Source: Bacteroidota bacterium
GTDB lineage: Bacteria > Bacteroidota > Ignavibacteria > UBA10030 > UBA8401
NCBI GenBank assembly: GCA_005792285.1
Contig: SXSI01000002.1
Location: 1-33,070 of the forward strand
Reading direction: 5' to 3'
Length of the DNA stretch: 33,070 nt
The notes beneath the pieces are model-generated. The model ran no database searches and was not told the DNA's origin. It saw nothing but the letters and a program-made list of their open reading frames with translations. Below are positions 1-8,319 of this stretch, in pieces. Positions within the stretch are counted from its first letter, which is position 1; each line of letters opens with the position of its first letter. Position numbers and translations under genes: made by a program.

Positions 1-1
1 A

Positions 2-64
2 CCATTCAGAGTTCCAATTGCAAGATTAGCTTCTGCACAAGCTGTTGTAAAATCAAAAAATTAA
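2..64 (+). CDS. C-terminal tail of a gene cut by the window edge
   Basis: Reading frame 2 is open from the window edge to a TAA at 62-64 and encodes 20 residues, PFRVPIARLASAQAVVKSKN. The frame would converge on the phosphodiester glycosidase gene, whose stop lies 12 nt further on. The other plus frames give either an early stop or an unlikely Cys-rich tail. The product cannot be recognised from so short a piece, so this is only a probable gene end. Confidence 0.35.
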   Translation, partial: PFRVPIARLASAQAVVKSKN

Positions 65-76
65 ATTGTAATTAAT

Positions 77-1231
77 TTATTTATTATTAATAATGTAATT
101 TTTTCTTTCCGAAATAAATTTTTTGAGTTGACTTTTACTTATCAGCTGAAGTGAGTTTGCAACATTCCGTTCTCCTGTAAAATCGGAAGGAGAGTTGACA
201 ATTTGATTATGAATAACCATTGTTGTAGAACCTCCACCATCTAAATTTAAAGCATTTGAAATATTCCAAAATTTTAAAACTTCAATCATAGTTTCAAATG
301 ACATTCCGATACTTGAAGTTTGTCTTCCATCAACTACAAGAAAATAAAATTTTGTTGTATCGTAGTTGAACCCGATTAAAGTTCTCGGGTGTTCAGTTAG
401 ATGAAATGATTTTGAGAAATCTTCTTTACTCGTAAAATTATTTTTTAGCAAATGACCATTTCCTGAAATTATATCTGTAACATTATTAATCATTGGATTT
501 ATTGAAAAAATAATATTAACAGTGTCGGATAAACTAAATTTGTATTCCGGACTTAAGCTTTTTGGAATTGAAAGTATATAAAGTGAATCATTAGAAATGA
601 GATTAGAATTTAAATTTGTAATTACAAACGAAATAGTATCATTCAAATAATTTATAGGTTTGAGTAATCTCAGATCAATCAATAAATTCGAATTATCTAA
701 TTTATGTAACGCACCAAATTTATTAAAAAGTTTAATTGTGTTAATATTATTATTTAGATTTACTCCATCAATTATAAAAGTATCAGTTATTATAATGCCA
801 ATAATTGAAACAGAAAGATTTTCTAGAAATGGTTTTTGTTTATCCGAAAAAATAAGTTGTGTTTGATTTAGTTTAGGTATAAAAACTGGAACTCTATTTT
901 GTACATGTCCATTTATTGGAAATCCAGATTGAAAACTGAAAAAATCACCATTTATTGCAGCAATAACTTGCTTCCCATTTTCCTCATTTGTTAATGCTTG
1001 CGTTGTAGTTTTTTGGAGTGAGTCGGCTCGAAAAGATTCAAATTGTAAATCAGGATTAGCTAAATCAATTGAAATAATATTTACAATATGCCGATCATTA
1101 ATTTTACATCGAATATGATTAACTCCATCTGCAGCTTCAATATTTAATAAAGTATCACATTTAATTTGAGAAAATAAAATAGAAGGTAAAATATAAAAGA
1201 TAAATCCGACTAAAATGTGTCTAAGGTTCAT
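77..1231 (-). CDS. Secreted phosphodiester glycosidase family protein (NAGPA-like)
   Basis: A 384-residue protein with an N-terminal signal peptide (Lys/Arg-poor start, hydrophobic residues about 5-20, likely cut near SQ-I). From about residue 85 to 370 it has the features of the phosphodiester glycosidase/NAGPA domain (PF09992): an 'AAINGDFF' strand near residue 90, 'RTLIGF' and 'VVDGRQ' strands near 280-305, and the hallmark 'NLDGGGSTTMV' around 329-339, followed by 'ERNVANSL'. Family members remove covering sugars from phosphodiester-linked glycans or act in exopolysaccharide metabolism; the substrate here is unknown. The ATG lies only 4 nt from the 3' end of tRNA-Ala, so there is no room for an ordinary leader or Shine-Dalgarno site. 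The signal peptide nevertheless supports this start. Confidence 0.85.
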   Translation of the reverse strand: MNLRHILVGFIFYILPSILFSQIKCDTLLNIEAADGVNHIRCKINDRHIVNIISIDLANPDLQFESFRADSLQKTTTQALTNEENGKQVIAAINGDFFSFQSGFPINGHVQNRVPVFIPKLNQTQLIFSDKQKPFLENLSVSIIGIIITDTFIIDGVNLNNNINTIKLFNKFGALHKLDNSNLLIDLRLLKPINYLNDTISFVITNLNSNLISNDSLYILSIPKSLSPEYKFSLSDTVNIIFSINPMINNVTDIISGNGHLLKNNFTSKEDFSKSFHLTEHPRTLIGFNYDTTKFYFLVVDGRQTSSIGMSFETMIEVLKFWNISNALNLDGGGSTTMVIHNQIVNSPSDFTGERNVANSLQLISKSQLKKFISERKNYIINNK

Positions 1232-1235
1232 TGGT

Positions 1236-1311
1236 TGGTGGACCGTAGCGGGATCGAACCGCTGACCCCCACAATGCCATTGTGGTGCTCTCCCAGCTGA
1301 GCTAACGGCCC
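1236..1311 (-). tRNA. tRNA-Ala (anticodon GGC), CCA encoded
   Basis: The minus strand reads as a complete cloverleaf. The acceptor stem is GGGCCGT pairing with ACGGTCC, including the G3:U70 wobble pair that is the alanine identity element. The D arm follows AGCTCAGCTGGGAGAGC. The anticodon stem is CCACA/TGTGG with loop ATGGCAT, giving anticodon GGC. The T loop is TTCGATC. The discriminator A is followed by a genomically encoded CCA (1236-1238). The next downstream gene on this strand starts 4 nt later. Confidence 0.97.
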
Positions 1312-1323
1312 AAAATTGATTTA

Positions 1324-1352
1324 AATATACAAATCTAAAACAAACCGACCAA
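1324..1352 (-). promoter_or_regulatory. Candidate promoter for tRNA-Ala
   Basis: On the minus strand a TTGGTC box (1347-1352) and a TATATT box (1324-1329) are separated by exactly 17 nt, and the -10 box ends 12 nt before the mature tRNA. A Bacteroidetes-style TAnnTTTG match (TAGATTTG, 1330-1337) overlaps the spacer and is the alternative reading. In DNA this AT-rich either match could be chance. The position just upstream of a stable RNA is the main support. Confidence 0.35.
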
Positions 1353-1387
1353 TTGTTTTATATGCATTCTAATTGTAAATTTGTCCG

Positions 1388-2272
1388 ATGAGAAAAAAAT
1401 ATTTATTAATTATACAACTTTTATTATTTGGTCAACTTTATTCACAGATAAAAATAACCTCGCAAAGAGTTATTGCAGAAAAGGATAGTATTGAATTTGG
1501 ATATCCGATATTCTCAAAAGATGGAAAGCAAATTTATTTTACAACACTCGACTATAAAGATATTTGGCAATCAACAACCTTAAATCCCAAAAGAGTAGTT
1601 GAAGGAGAATTAATTGGATATGGCTTTTCAGTTTCTGATAATGGAAATTTAATTGCTTACCGTAAAACTACTTGGAATGGGAATTCAAGAATTCAGGAAA
1701 GTTTTGTAAAAGATATTTCCAAAAATAATACAAGATTAATTTCTTTTGGTGAAGAGTTACAATTACCAAAATTTGAATTATTACCAACTAAATTAAAAAC
1801 AGAATTTGGAATATTACAAAAATCAGCTTCAATAATTATAACAGGAATAGTTGATGAAAAAATTCAGATAATTGAAAATGGCAAATCAAAAATAATTGAT
1901 CCTATAAAAAATGGAAAATATATTTGGCCAAAATTATCTCCTGATAATAAATTTTTAATTGCTTATGAATTAGCAGAAGGGCTAATTATTTTTGATTTGA
2001 AGGGAAAGTTAATTTCAAAACTTGGATATTACGATGCACCTTCCTGGACGAAAGATGGAAAATGGATAATCTGCCATAAAGAAAAAAATGAAAATGATTC
2101 AATTGTTTCATCCGATTTATTTGCAATATCAGTCGATGGGAAAAAAGTAATTCAACTTACAAATACTGATCAAACAGAATTATATCCAGAAACATCTTTT
2201 ACGGTAAATGAAATCGTTTGTCATACAAAAAATGGTAAAATAATTCTGTTTAATTTTGGATTTAATGAATGA
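1388..2272 (+). CDS. Secreted TolB-like (PD40) beta-propeller protein
   Basis: 294 residues with a signal peptide (MRKK then a hydrophobic run, ending GQLYSQ). The body carries repeated WD40-like/PD40 blades of the TolB type: 'PIFSKDGKQIYFTT' near residue 45, 'GFSVSDNGNLIAYRK', 'WPKLSPDNKFLIAYE' near 180, 'PSWTKDGKWIICHK' near 220 and 'AISVDGKKVIQLTNT' near 250. Such propellers bind partners or ligands in the periplasm or at the surface and are not enzymes. The stop codon overlaps the start of the following amidase gene (ATGA, 2269-2272), so the two are probably translated together and may work together in the cell wall. No T9SS tail is present. The exact role is unknown. Confidence 0.75.
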   Translation: MRKKYLLIIQLLLFGQLYSQIKITSQRVIAEKDSIEFGYPIFSKDGKQIYFTTLDYKDIWQSTTLNPKRVVEGELIGYGFSVSDNGNLIAYRKTTWNGNSRIQESFVKDISKNNTRLISFGEELQLPKFELLPTKLKTEFGILQKSASIIITGIVDEKIQIIENGKSKIIDPIKNGKYIWPKLSPDNKFLIAYELAEGLIIFDLKGKLISKLGYYDAPSWTKDGKWIICHKEKNENDSIVSSDLFAISVDGKKVIQLTNTDQTELYPETSFTVNEIVCHTKNGKIILFNFGFNE

Positions 2273-3885
2273 AAATTCTATTCAAAGTATTAACTCTTAT
2301 TATTTTTGTAGTTATTCAAACTTTTGGCCAACGTCCGAACTTAAATGGATATAAATTTTGTATCGATCCCGGACATGGAGGAAATAATGCTGCAAACGAC
2401 AGAAGAATTGAACCCGATCCTGGAAATGTATTTTGGGAATCGGAAGGGAATTTTCAAAAAGCACTTGCATTAAAATCAATTCTCGAAGCTTGGGGAGCAA
2501 CTATATTTTTAACACGATACACAAATTATTATCCAAATGATGATGAGCCAAGTTTATCGGCAAGATCAACTGTAGCAAATTCAAATAATGTAAATTGGTT
2601 TCATTCAATCCATAGTAATGCAACTGGCGGAACTAATGCCGGAACTAATTATACTTTAATTCTTGTAAAAGAAAATATTACAACTCGTCAGGCAGAATTT
2701 CCTGAAGCTGTTACTATGAGTACAAAGATTTATAATCAAATTAGAAAAAGAAATCGAACTCAATCTTACGGTGTAAGGACTGATTATACATTTTATGGTG
2801 GAGCAACTGGCGGATTTAATCTTGGTGTTTTAAAAGGATTGCTGATGCCGGGACAATTATCCGAAGGATCATTCCATGATTACTCTCCAGAAACTCGCCG
2901 ATTGATAAATTTAGAATATTGCAGAATGGAAGCTTACGGAATTGCCGATGGTTTTTTGGAATATTATGGAATTCCATTTGATACTTTAGCTGTTATTGCC
3001 GGAATTATTAAAAGTGAAGAAAGTACTCTACCACAAAATAATACTACTATTGAACTTTATCCGAAAAATAAAAAATATACAACTGATAATTTTAATAATG
3101 GATATTATTTGTTCGACTCACTTGCACATGGAAATTATTCTTTAATATTTGATTTAGGCGGTGGTAAAAAAGATACAGTTCCACAAACACTATTAAAATC
3201 TGATGTAAAATTTATAGATAGATTATTGCCATCATTGACTCCACCTTTTATTACATATAGCAGTCCACGAAATGGAGATTCAACTTTTAATGTTGCAAAT
3301 GTATTGGGAGTAATATTTTCAAAAGCTATGGATACAACTTCAGTTAAAAATGCATTCTCAATTTTGCCAAATGTTGATGGATCTACGCAATGGACAAATG
3401 TAAACAAGACTTTTATTTTTAAACCGAAAGAAAATTTAAAATATAGTACAAATTATATTTTTAAAATTGATTCCACTGCTTTGGCAATTAATGGTATTGC
3501 TTTAGATGGAAATGGTGACGGAAAGGGAGCTGATCCTTTTATTATAAAATTTAAAACAATGTCGCAACCAGATTTAATTAAGAATGATGAAAATATTCCG
3601 GATAAATTTAATTTAACACAAAACTATCCAAATCCATTTAACCCTACAACAACAATAAGATTTGGATTACCAAATGAGTCTTTTGTAAAACTAGAAATAT
3701 ATAATTCACTTGGTCAATTAGTACAAACATTGGTAAATGAAGTTCTTTCTGCACATTATTATGAAGTTAAATGGGAAGCAGGAAAGATTCCAACAGGATT
3801 ATACTTCTACAAAATAATTGCAACTGATATTAATAATCCAAATAATAAACTTATTCAAACTAAGAAAATGATGTTGGTTAAATAA
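2269..3885 (+). CDS. N-acetylmuramoyl-L-alanine amidase with T9SS sorting domain
   Basis: 538 residues. A signal peptide (1-21) is followed by an Amidase_3 domain (about 27-235) that would cut the lactyl-alanine amide bond of peptidoglycan. The zinc and catalytic residues can be placed: His36 in 'DPGHGG', Glu57 in 'ESEGNF', His115 in 'SIHSNA' and Glu199 in 'LSEGSF'. A carboxypeptidase-regulatory-like beta sandwich (about 240-315) and an SbsA/Big_5-type Ig domain (about 325-430, 'SPRNGDSTFNVANVLGVIFS') follow. The C-terminus is a type A T9SS sorting domain (about 452-538) with 'QNYPNPFNPTTTI' and the ending 'KKMMLVK'. The enzyme is therefore expected on the cell surface or outside rather than only in the periplasm. 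It overlaps the upstream propeller gene by 4 nt and ends just before a strong terminator. Confidence 0.9.
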   Translation: MKILFKVLTLIIFVVIQTFGQRPNLNGYKFCIDPGHGGNNAANDRRIEPDPGNVFWESEGNFQKALALKSILEAWGATIFLTRYTNYYPNDDEPSLSARSTVANSNNVNWFHSIHSNATGGTNAGTNYTLILVKENITTRQAEFPEAVTMSTKIYNQIRKRNRTQSYGVRTDYTFYGGATGGFNLGVLKGLLMPGQLSEGSFHDYSPETRRLINLEYCRMEAYGIADGFLEYYGIPFDTLAVIAGIIKSEESTLPQNNTTIELYPKNKKYTTDNFNNGYYLFDSLAHGNYSLIFDLGGGKKDTVPQTLLKSDVKFIDRLLPSLTPPFITYSSPRNGDSTFNVANVLGVIFSKAMDTTSVKNAFSILPNVDGSTQWTNVNKTFIFKPKENLKYSTNYIFKIDSTALAINGIALDGNGDGKGADPFIIKFKTMSQPDLIKNDENIPDKFNLTQNYPNPFNPTTTIRFGLPNESFVKLEIYNSLGQLVQTLVNEVLSAHYYEVKWEAGKIPTGLYFYKIIATDINNPNNKLIQTKKMMLVK

Positions 3886-3910
3886 GTTTAGTAACTGAAA
3901 TTAAAGTTAT

Positions 3911-3942
3911 AAAAAAGCCCGGTCGTTTGACTGGGCTTTTTT
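3911..3942. terminator. Bidirectional intrinsic terminator
   Basis: A 14-bp hairpin: AAAAAAGCCCGGTC, loop GTTT, GACTGGGCTTTTTT, with one G-T pair. It has a T-tract on each strand, so it can end transcription of both the amidase gene (stop at 3885) and the convergent CocE-type hydrolase gene (stop at 3964). This is the only strong intrinsic terminator I found in the window. Confidence 0.9.
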
Positions 3943-3963
3943 ATATATTTTGATATTAACTTT

Positions 3964-5835
3964 CTAATTCACAATCGGTAAAATTATTTTACTTAAATAT
4001 TTTGAGGAGTGATGGATTGAGTTATTAGCAGTACTTGGCTTTGATTCATCAAAATTATTTCCACCGGTATTTAAATTTCTGTCGAATCGTGGGAAGTTAC
4101 TACTGGAAACTTCAATTCTAATTTTATGTCCAGCTTCAAAATAATTACTTGTTGACATTGGTGTCATATTAACTTCGTAAACTTTTCCTGACTCCATAAA
4201 AACTTCTTTCTCATATCCATCTCTATATCTAACTCTTTGAATTGTTTCATCCAAATTATATGCTTTACCATCTGGATAAACATCAATTAATTTTATAGTT
4301 ACATCTGTATCTTTTACATCCGAAGAAAGATATAAAGTTGATTCAATAAATCCACTAACTTCGGTTCCTTCTTTAAGTGGATCTGAAGTATAAACTAAAA
4401 CATCATTTCTTAATTCATTGGTCTGTTGATCAAATGAACCTCCTTGAATTGCATTTCCAGAACAACAGACATTGCCGCCGTGAGAGGGGACTGGATTTAA
4501 AGGATCGTAAATAATATTATCCGGTGAATCTTTTTTCGGTTTATCAAAAGTTAAAACACCATCTCCATTTCGCGTGTTTGCTTTTCCATTACTATTTAAA
4601 TAATAAGTTGTCATTTTAACATTTTGTGGTGGCCAAGTCTCAGAGGTTTGCCATTTGTTCGATCCCATAGTAAAATATTTTACTTTTGGAGTTGTTGAAT
4701 TAAAATTATTTTCTTTTCCTTTCAACAAAAAGTCAAACCAATTATAAATTAGTTCATCGTAATTTAATCTTGCATCACCAAGATTTCTTTCACCAACAAT
4801 TGTATTTTCTGTAGCTCTTGTGAAAGCACAATGAAGTGTTGGAGCAATAACTAAATATTGGTTGTCTCGAGCAAATTTATCTTTTGCATTTTTTCTTGCA
4901 TGATTATAAAGAGCTAAGTTTGGACTTGTTGAAACATCGTACCAAGAAACAAACCAGAAAGTTGGTTTATTAAAAGGCATTGAATCATGATACAATCCAC
5001 CATTAAACCATTCAGCGTCATTTGGTTTTCGTTTAATCATTTTATCAAATACTCCAACTGGACCGTCAACATTTTTTAGTAATTCACTTACAGGAAGATG
5101 TTTGAACGCTTGCGCCCAATCGACAGTTGGATATCGGGGAGCCATATCATAAAATTTTTGAATTCGTTGTAAATCTTTTTGTGTAATATCTTTTGGAAGT
5201 TTTGGTTCCATAATATCATGTTGAGTTCCGTAAAGCCAAGATGAAAAAAGTAATTGTACAGATCCACCTCTGTACCAATTTCCTTGTTCAAAATATTCTC
5301 CAACTTTACCAACACCTGCACCGTAACCTTGTGCAACTAAAGTTGTGTGAGCAGGATGATCGAGTGAAGCAACTGCCATTTGCCATTCAGCAGTTGATGA
5401 ACATCCAATAGTTGCAATTTTTCCAGTAGTCCAACTTTGTGAAGAGAGCCAACTAAATGCATCATAACCATCTGTTAAAGGAGTTCCCAAAATATCCCAT
5501 TCTCCTTCAGAAAAAAATCTTCCTCTTTCATTTTGAACTACGAATGCATAACCTTTAATTACTGCGTCGTATGCAGATTGAAGTGAACGAGTTACTAAAG
5601 CACCATCTTTGTATGGATTAAAATTATAAGGTGTTCGAGAAAAAATTATTGGAACTTTGTCTTTTGTTTTTGGTCGATAAATATCAGTTGCAAGTCGTGT
5701 TCCATCTCGCATTGGCATCATTACTTTTTGATCAATTATGGCAACTTCATTTAATTTTTCTAAAATACCTTTTTCTTGAGCGATCGATAAATTAAGTAAT
5801 ACGAAAGCAAGAATTAAAATTCTATTTCTTTTCAT
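3964..5835 (-). CDS. CocE/NonD family secreted alpha/beta hydrolase (S15-like)
   Basis: 623 residues with a signal peptide ([20 protein letters not shown]). The N-terminal X-Pro dipeptidyl-peptidase S15/CocE hydrolase domain (about 30-350) shows '[16 protein letters not shown]', '[13 protein letters not shown]' and the nucleophile elbow '[10 protein letters not shown]' with Ser146. 'SWYDVSTSP' and 'APTLHCAF' probably carry the Asp and His. The C-terminal jelly-roll domain (about 375-620, PF08530-like) contains 'HGGNVCC', 'LVYTSDPL' and '[16 protein letters not shown]'. The family includes cocaine esterase, glutaryl-7-ACA acylase and dipeptidases, so the substrate cannot be assigned. The elbow departs from the usual GxSYxG. 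An AAGGAA ribosome site about 6 nt before the ATG supports the start. The gene is monocistronic and diverges from the antiporter gene. Confidence 0.88.
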   Translation of the reverse strand: MKRNRILILAFVLLNLSIAQEKGILEKLNEVAIIDQKVMMPMRDGTRLATDIYRPKTKDKVPIIFSRTPYNFNPYKDGALVTRSLQSAYDAVIKGYAFVVQNERGRFFSEGEWDILGTPLTDGYDAFSWLSSQSWTTGKIATIGCSSTAEWQMAVASLDHPAHTTLVAQGYGAGVGKVGEYFEQGNWYRGGSVQLLFSSWLYGTQHDIMEPKLPKDITQKDLQRIQKFYDMAPRYPTVDWAQAFKHLPVSELLKNVDGPVGVFDKMIKRKPNDAEWFNGGLYHDSMPFNKPTFWFVSWYDVSTSPNLALYNHARKNAKDKFARDNQYLVIAPTLHCAFTRATENTIVGERNLGDARLNYDELIYNWFDFLLKGKENNFNSTTPKVKYFTMGSNKWQTSETWPPQNVKMTTYYLNSNGKANTRNGDGVLTFDKPKKDSPDNIIYDPLNPVPSHGGNVCCSGNAIQGGSFDQQTNELRNDVLVYTSDPLKEGTEVSGFIESTLYLSSDVKDTDVTIKLIDVYPDGKAYNLDETIQRVRYRDGYEKEVFMESGKVYEVNMTPMSTSNYFEAGHKIRIEVSSSNFPRFDRNLNTGGNNFDESKPSTANNSIHHSSKYLSKIILPIVN

Positions 5836-5935
5836 TTTGGTTCCTTATTTGTGATGTTTTCAATTTTTAAAATATAGTATTTACTTTAAACTTAATCAAT
5901 TTGAAATACAAGTTTCTTTTCGGATTTTGTAGCTT

Positions 5936-7192
5936 ATGAATACAACGTTATTTCAAATTATCTCACTTGTAATATTTTGCATTGCAATAGTTCATACTTT
6001 TTCAACAAAATATTTTGAGAAAGTTGCAAAGAGAAGTATTAAGCACTCCGGTATTTGGAGTTTACTCGGAGAAGTTGAAGTTGTATTTGGATTCTGGTCG
6101 TTTGTAATGTTAATATTTATGTATTGGTTTGAAGGGGGAGAGAAAACAGTAAACTATATTGACTCCAGAAATTTTAGAGAGCCATTATTTATTTTTGCAA
6201 TTATGGTAATTGCAGGAACTAAACAAATAATTCAATTTGTAACTTCAATAGTTAAAATATTTGCAAAAGTAATCCCACTTAAAAATATGGTTGGAATATA
6301 TTTTGTTACATTAACTATTGTTCCACTTTTTGGTTCGTTGATTACAGAACCGGGAGCAATGACACTTGCAGCTTTGATTTTGCGAGAATTATTTTATTCT
6401 CAAAATATTTCCAAAAAATTAAAATATGCAACATTGGGAGTTTTGTTTGTAAATATTTCCGTTGGTGGAATCTTAACTCCATTTGCAGCACCCCCTGTTT
6501 TAATGGTTGCAGATAAATGGGGATGGGATATTTGGTTTATGTTATCAAACTTTGGATGGCGAGCAATTATAATTATTTTGGTAAATTCACTTTCGGTAAC
6601 TTTTTATTTCCAGAAAGAATTAAAAGAAATAATATCCAAACCAATTCAAGAAAATTTAATTTTACCGAAATCTACAATTGTAGTTCATCTGTTATTATTA
6701 AGTGGAATAGTTTATTATTCACATCATCCGGTAATATTTCTTTCGATATTTTTATTTTTTCTTGGAATAACAAATGCATATCCACAATATCAAAATAAAT
6801 TATTGATTCGCGAAGGATTAATGATTGCATTTTTTCTTTCAGGATTAATTGTACTCGGTGGTCAGCAACAATGGTGGTTGCAAAAAATTCTTTCCGAAAT
6901 GGGTTTAGATGCAATTTATTTTGGAGCTATCGCATTAACTACAATTACCGATAATGCTGCCATAACTTATTTGGCTTCTTTAGTGGAAGGCATTAGTGAT
7001 GAGTTTAAATATGCAATTGTTGCAGGTGCCGTTACCGGTGGTGGAATGACGATTATTGCAAATGCTCCAAATCCAGCAGGATTTTCGATTTTAAAAAACA
7101 ATTTTGAAGATGGTGCAATTAGCAATGTTAGACTTTTTGTTGCGGCAATGCTACCAACTTTTGTAGCAATTTTAGTTTTTAAATTTTTATAA
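5936..7192 (+). CDS. Putative Na+/H+ antiporter (PF07399-like membrane protein)
   Basis: 418 residues with about ten to twelve hydrophobic segments and no signal peptide. The conserved stretches 'TEPGAMTLAALILRE' (from residue 137), 'GGILTPFAAPPVLMVA' (near 177), 'TDNAAITYLASLVEG' (near 337) and 'GGGMTIIANAPNPAG' (near 372) match the putative Na+/H+ antiporter family also called DUF1504. These TxP and TDN helix breaks recall the half-helix hairpins of ion-transporter superfamily members. The predicted role is inner-membrane sodium/proton exchange; transport has been shown for few relatives. The TerC-family gene starts 26 nt after its stop, which suggests co-transcription. Confidence 0.75.
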   Translation: MNTTLFQIISLVIFCIAIVHTFSTKYFEKVAKRSIKHSGIWSLLGEVEVVFGFWSFVMLIFMYWFEGGEKTVNYIDSRNFREPLFIFAIMVIAGTKQIIQFVTSIVKIFAKVIPLKNMVGIYFVTLTIVPLFGSLITEPGAMTLAALILRELFYSQNISKKLKYATLGVLFVNISVGGILTPFAAPPVLMVADKWGWDIWFMLSNFGWRAIIIILVNSLSVTFYFQKELKEIISKPIQENLILPKSTIVVHLLLLSGIVYYSHHPVIFLSIFLFFLGITNAYPQYQNKLLIREGLMIAFFLSGLIVLGGQQQWWLQKILSEMGLDAIYFGAIALTTITDNAAITYLASLVEGISDEFKYAIVAGAVTGGGMTIIANAPNPAGFSILKNNFEDGAISNVRLFVAAMLPTFVAILVFKFL

Positions 7193-7218
7193 ATCAATAT
7201 TAAATAAATTATACACAT

Positions 7219-7956
7219 ATGAACTTTACAGACATGCAGGCAATCTTTACAATTGAAGGATTAATTAGTTTTTCAACTCTGTTTTTACTTGAACTAGTTC
7301 TTGGGATAGATAATATAGTTTTTATCTCGATTATTGCAGAAAAACTTCCAAAAGAAAAACAGAAAAAAGCTAGAACTCTTGGATTATGGTTAGCGTTAAT
7401 AATGAGAATTTTACTTCTTTTATTAATTTCATTTATCGTTGGATTAAATATAAAATTATTTACTATTCTCGGAGTTGGATTCAGTGGAAGAGATATTGTT
7501 CTTTTACTTGGTGGATTATTTTTGATGGCAAAAAGTACAACCGAAATTCATTCAAAAATTGAAGGTGAAGAAACAAAGAATGAAGTAAAAAGTAAAAAAA
7601 ATATTTTTACTTTGGTAATTCTTCAAATTATACTTTTAGATTTAGTATTCTCATTCGATTCAATTTTAACAGCAATTGGTTTAGTCTCGAATGTTTCAAT
7701 TATGATTCTCGCAATTATTGCATCAATAATTTTTATGATGATATTTTCACAGATTGTCAGTGATTTTGTAAATCAACATCCGACTGTAAAAATGCTTGCA
7801 CTTTCTTTTCTATTGATGATTGGAGTTTTACTTGTAGTTGAATCTTTTAGTGTTCACGTTCCAAAAGGATACGTTTATTTTGCAATGGCATTTTCACTTT
7901 TTGTAGAAATGTTGAATTTGAGAATGAGGAAAAAAAGAATATTATCTGATAAATAA
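7219..7956 (+). CDS. TerC family integral membrane protein
   Basis: 245 residues with seven or so membrane spans. The two diagnostic acidic motifs of the TerC family are present: 'ELVLGIDNIVF' in the first span (Glu25, Asp31, Asn32) and 'DLVFSFDSILTA' (Asp141, Asp147) after a charged cytoplasmic loop ('SKIEGEETKNEVKSKK', about 114-129). Members such as YkoY and MeeF export Mn2+ or feed metal to secreted enzymes; classical TerC is linked to tellurite tolerance. The length and motif spacing fit the bacterial YkoY/YoaE-like group rather than the long Alx proteins. It lies downstream of the antiporter gene, and its stop is 4 nt from the convergent Smr gene. Confidence 0.88.
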   Translation: MNFTDMQAIFTIEGLISFSTLFLLELVLGIDNIVFISIIAEKLPKEKQKKARTLGLWLALIMRILLLLLISFIVGLNIKLFTILGVGFSGRDIVLLLGGLFLMAKSTTEIHSKIEGEETKNEVKSKKNIFTLVILQIILLDLVFSFDSILTAIGLVSNVSIMILAIIASIIFMMIFSQIVSDFVNQHPTVKMLALSFLLMIGVLLVVESFSVHVPKGYVYFAMAFSLFVEMLNLRMRKKRILSDK

Positions 7957-7960
7957 AAAA

Positions 7961-8170
7961 TCAATCGTAAATAAGTAGCTCGCCTAAATTAAAGTCATTA
8001 GGGTAAATGTATTTAAAATTATATTTCTTTAATACTTGATGAGTTAATTTTTTCATCTCATTACTTGAACCAGTAATAATTTTTAATGGACGTTCATTAA
8101 CTAAGATAAAGTTTTCAACGAGAGCTTCAACTTCAGAATGTTTAATTCCATGTAAATCGAGTGTTTGCAT
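7961..8170 (-). CDS. Small Smr-domain protein
   Basis: 69 residues when started at the ATG at 8168-8170. An upstream in-frame ATG at 8206 would add a 12-residue hydrophobic leader that does not belong to the domain. The protein is almost entirely an Smr (small MutS-related) domain: 'LDLHG' at the N-terminus, 'KIITGSS' in the middle where most relatives have a 'TGxG' motif, and a terminal strand 'GELLIYD'. Smr domains are nucleases or nucleic-acid binders; stand-alone short forms have few known roles. The usual 'HGxG' has become 'ITGSSNEM', so nuclease activity is uncertain. The stop is 4 nt from the convergent TerC-family gene. Confidence 0.75.
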   Translation of the reverse strand: MQTLDLHGIKHSEVEALVENFILVNERPLKIITGSSNEMKKLTHQVLKKYNFKYIYPNDFNLGELLIYD

Positions 8171-8319
8171 TACAGATATTTCAAAATAAGTAATAAATAG
8201 CAACAAAATAGTGCGATAAAAGTTAATTTAAATTTATTCAATGATAAATTAATATTCTTAATCCAAAAATAATTCTCGATATTGCACATGTACAAGATTA
8301 AATCTAAAATAAAAATAAA

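Noticed and set aside
1-64. Minus-strand reading FFDFTTACAEANLAIGTLNG through the window edge
   Set aside because: It looks protein-like, but the frame has a stop just upstream and no start codon between, so it cannot be a gene start.
8282-8310. TTGCAC and TAAAAT boxes 17 nt apart upstream of the porin-like gene
   Set aside because: The implied transcript would start about 3 nt before the ATG, and such matches are frequent by chance in DNA this AT-rich.
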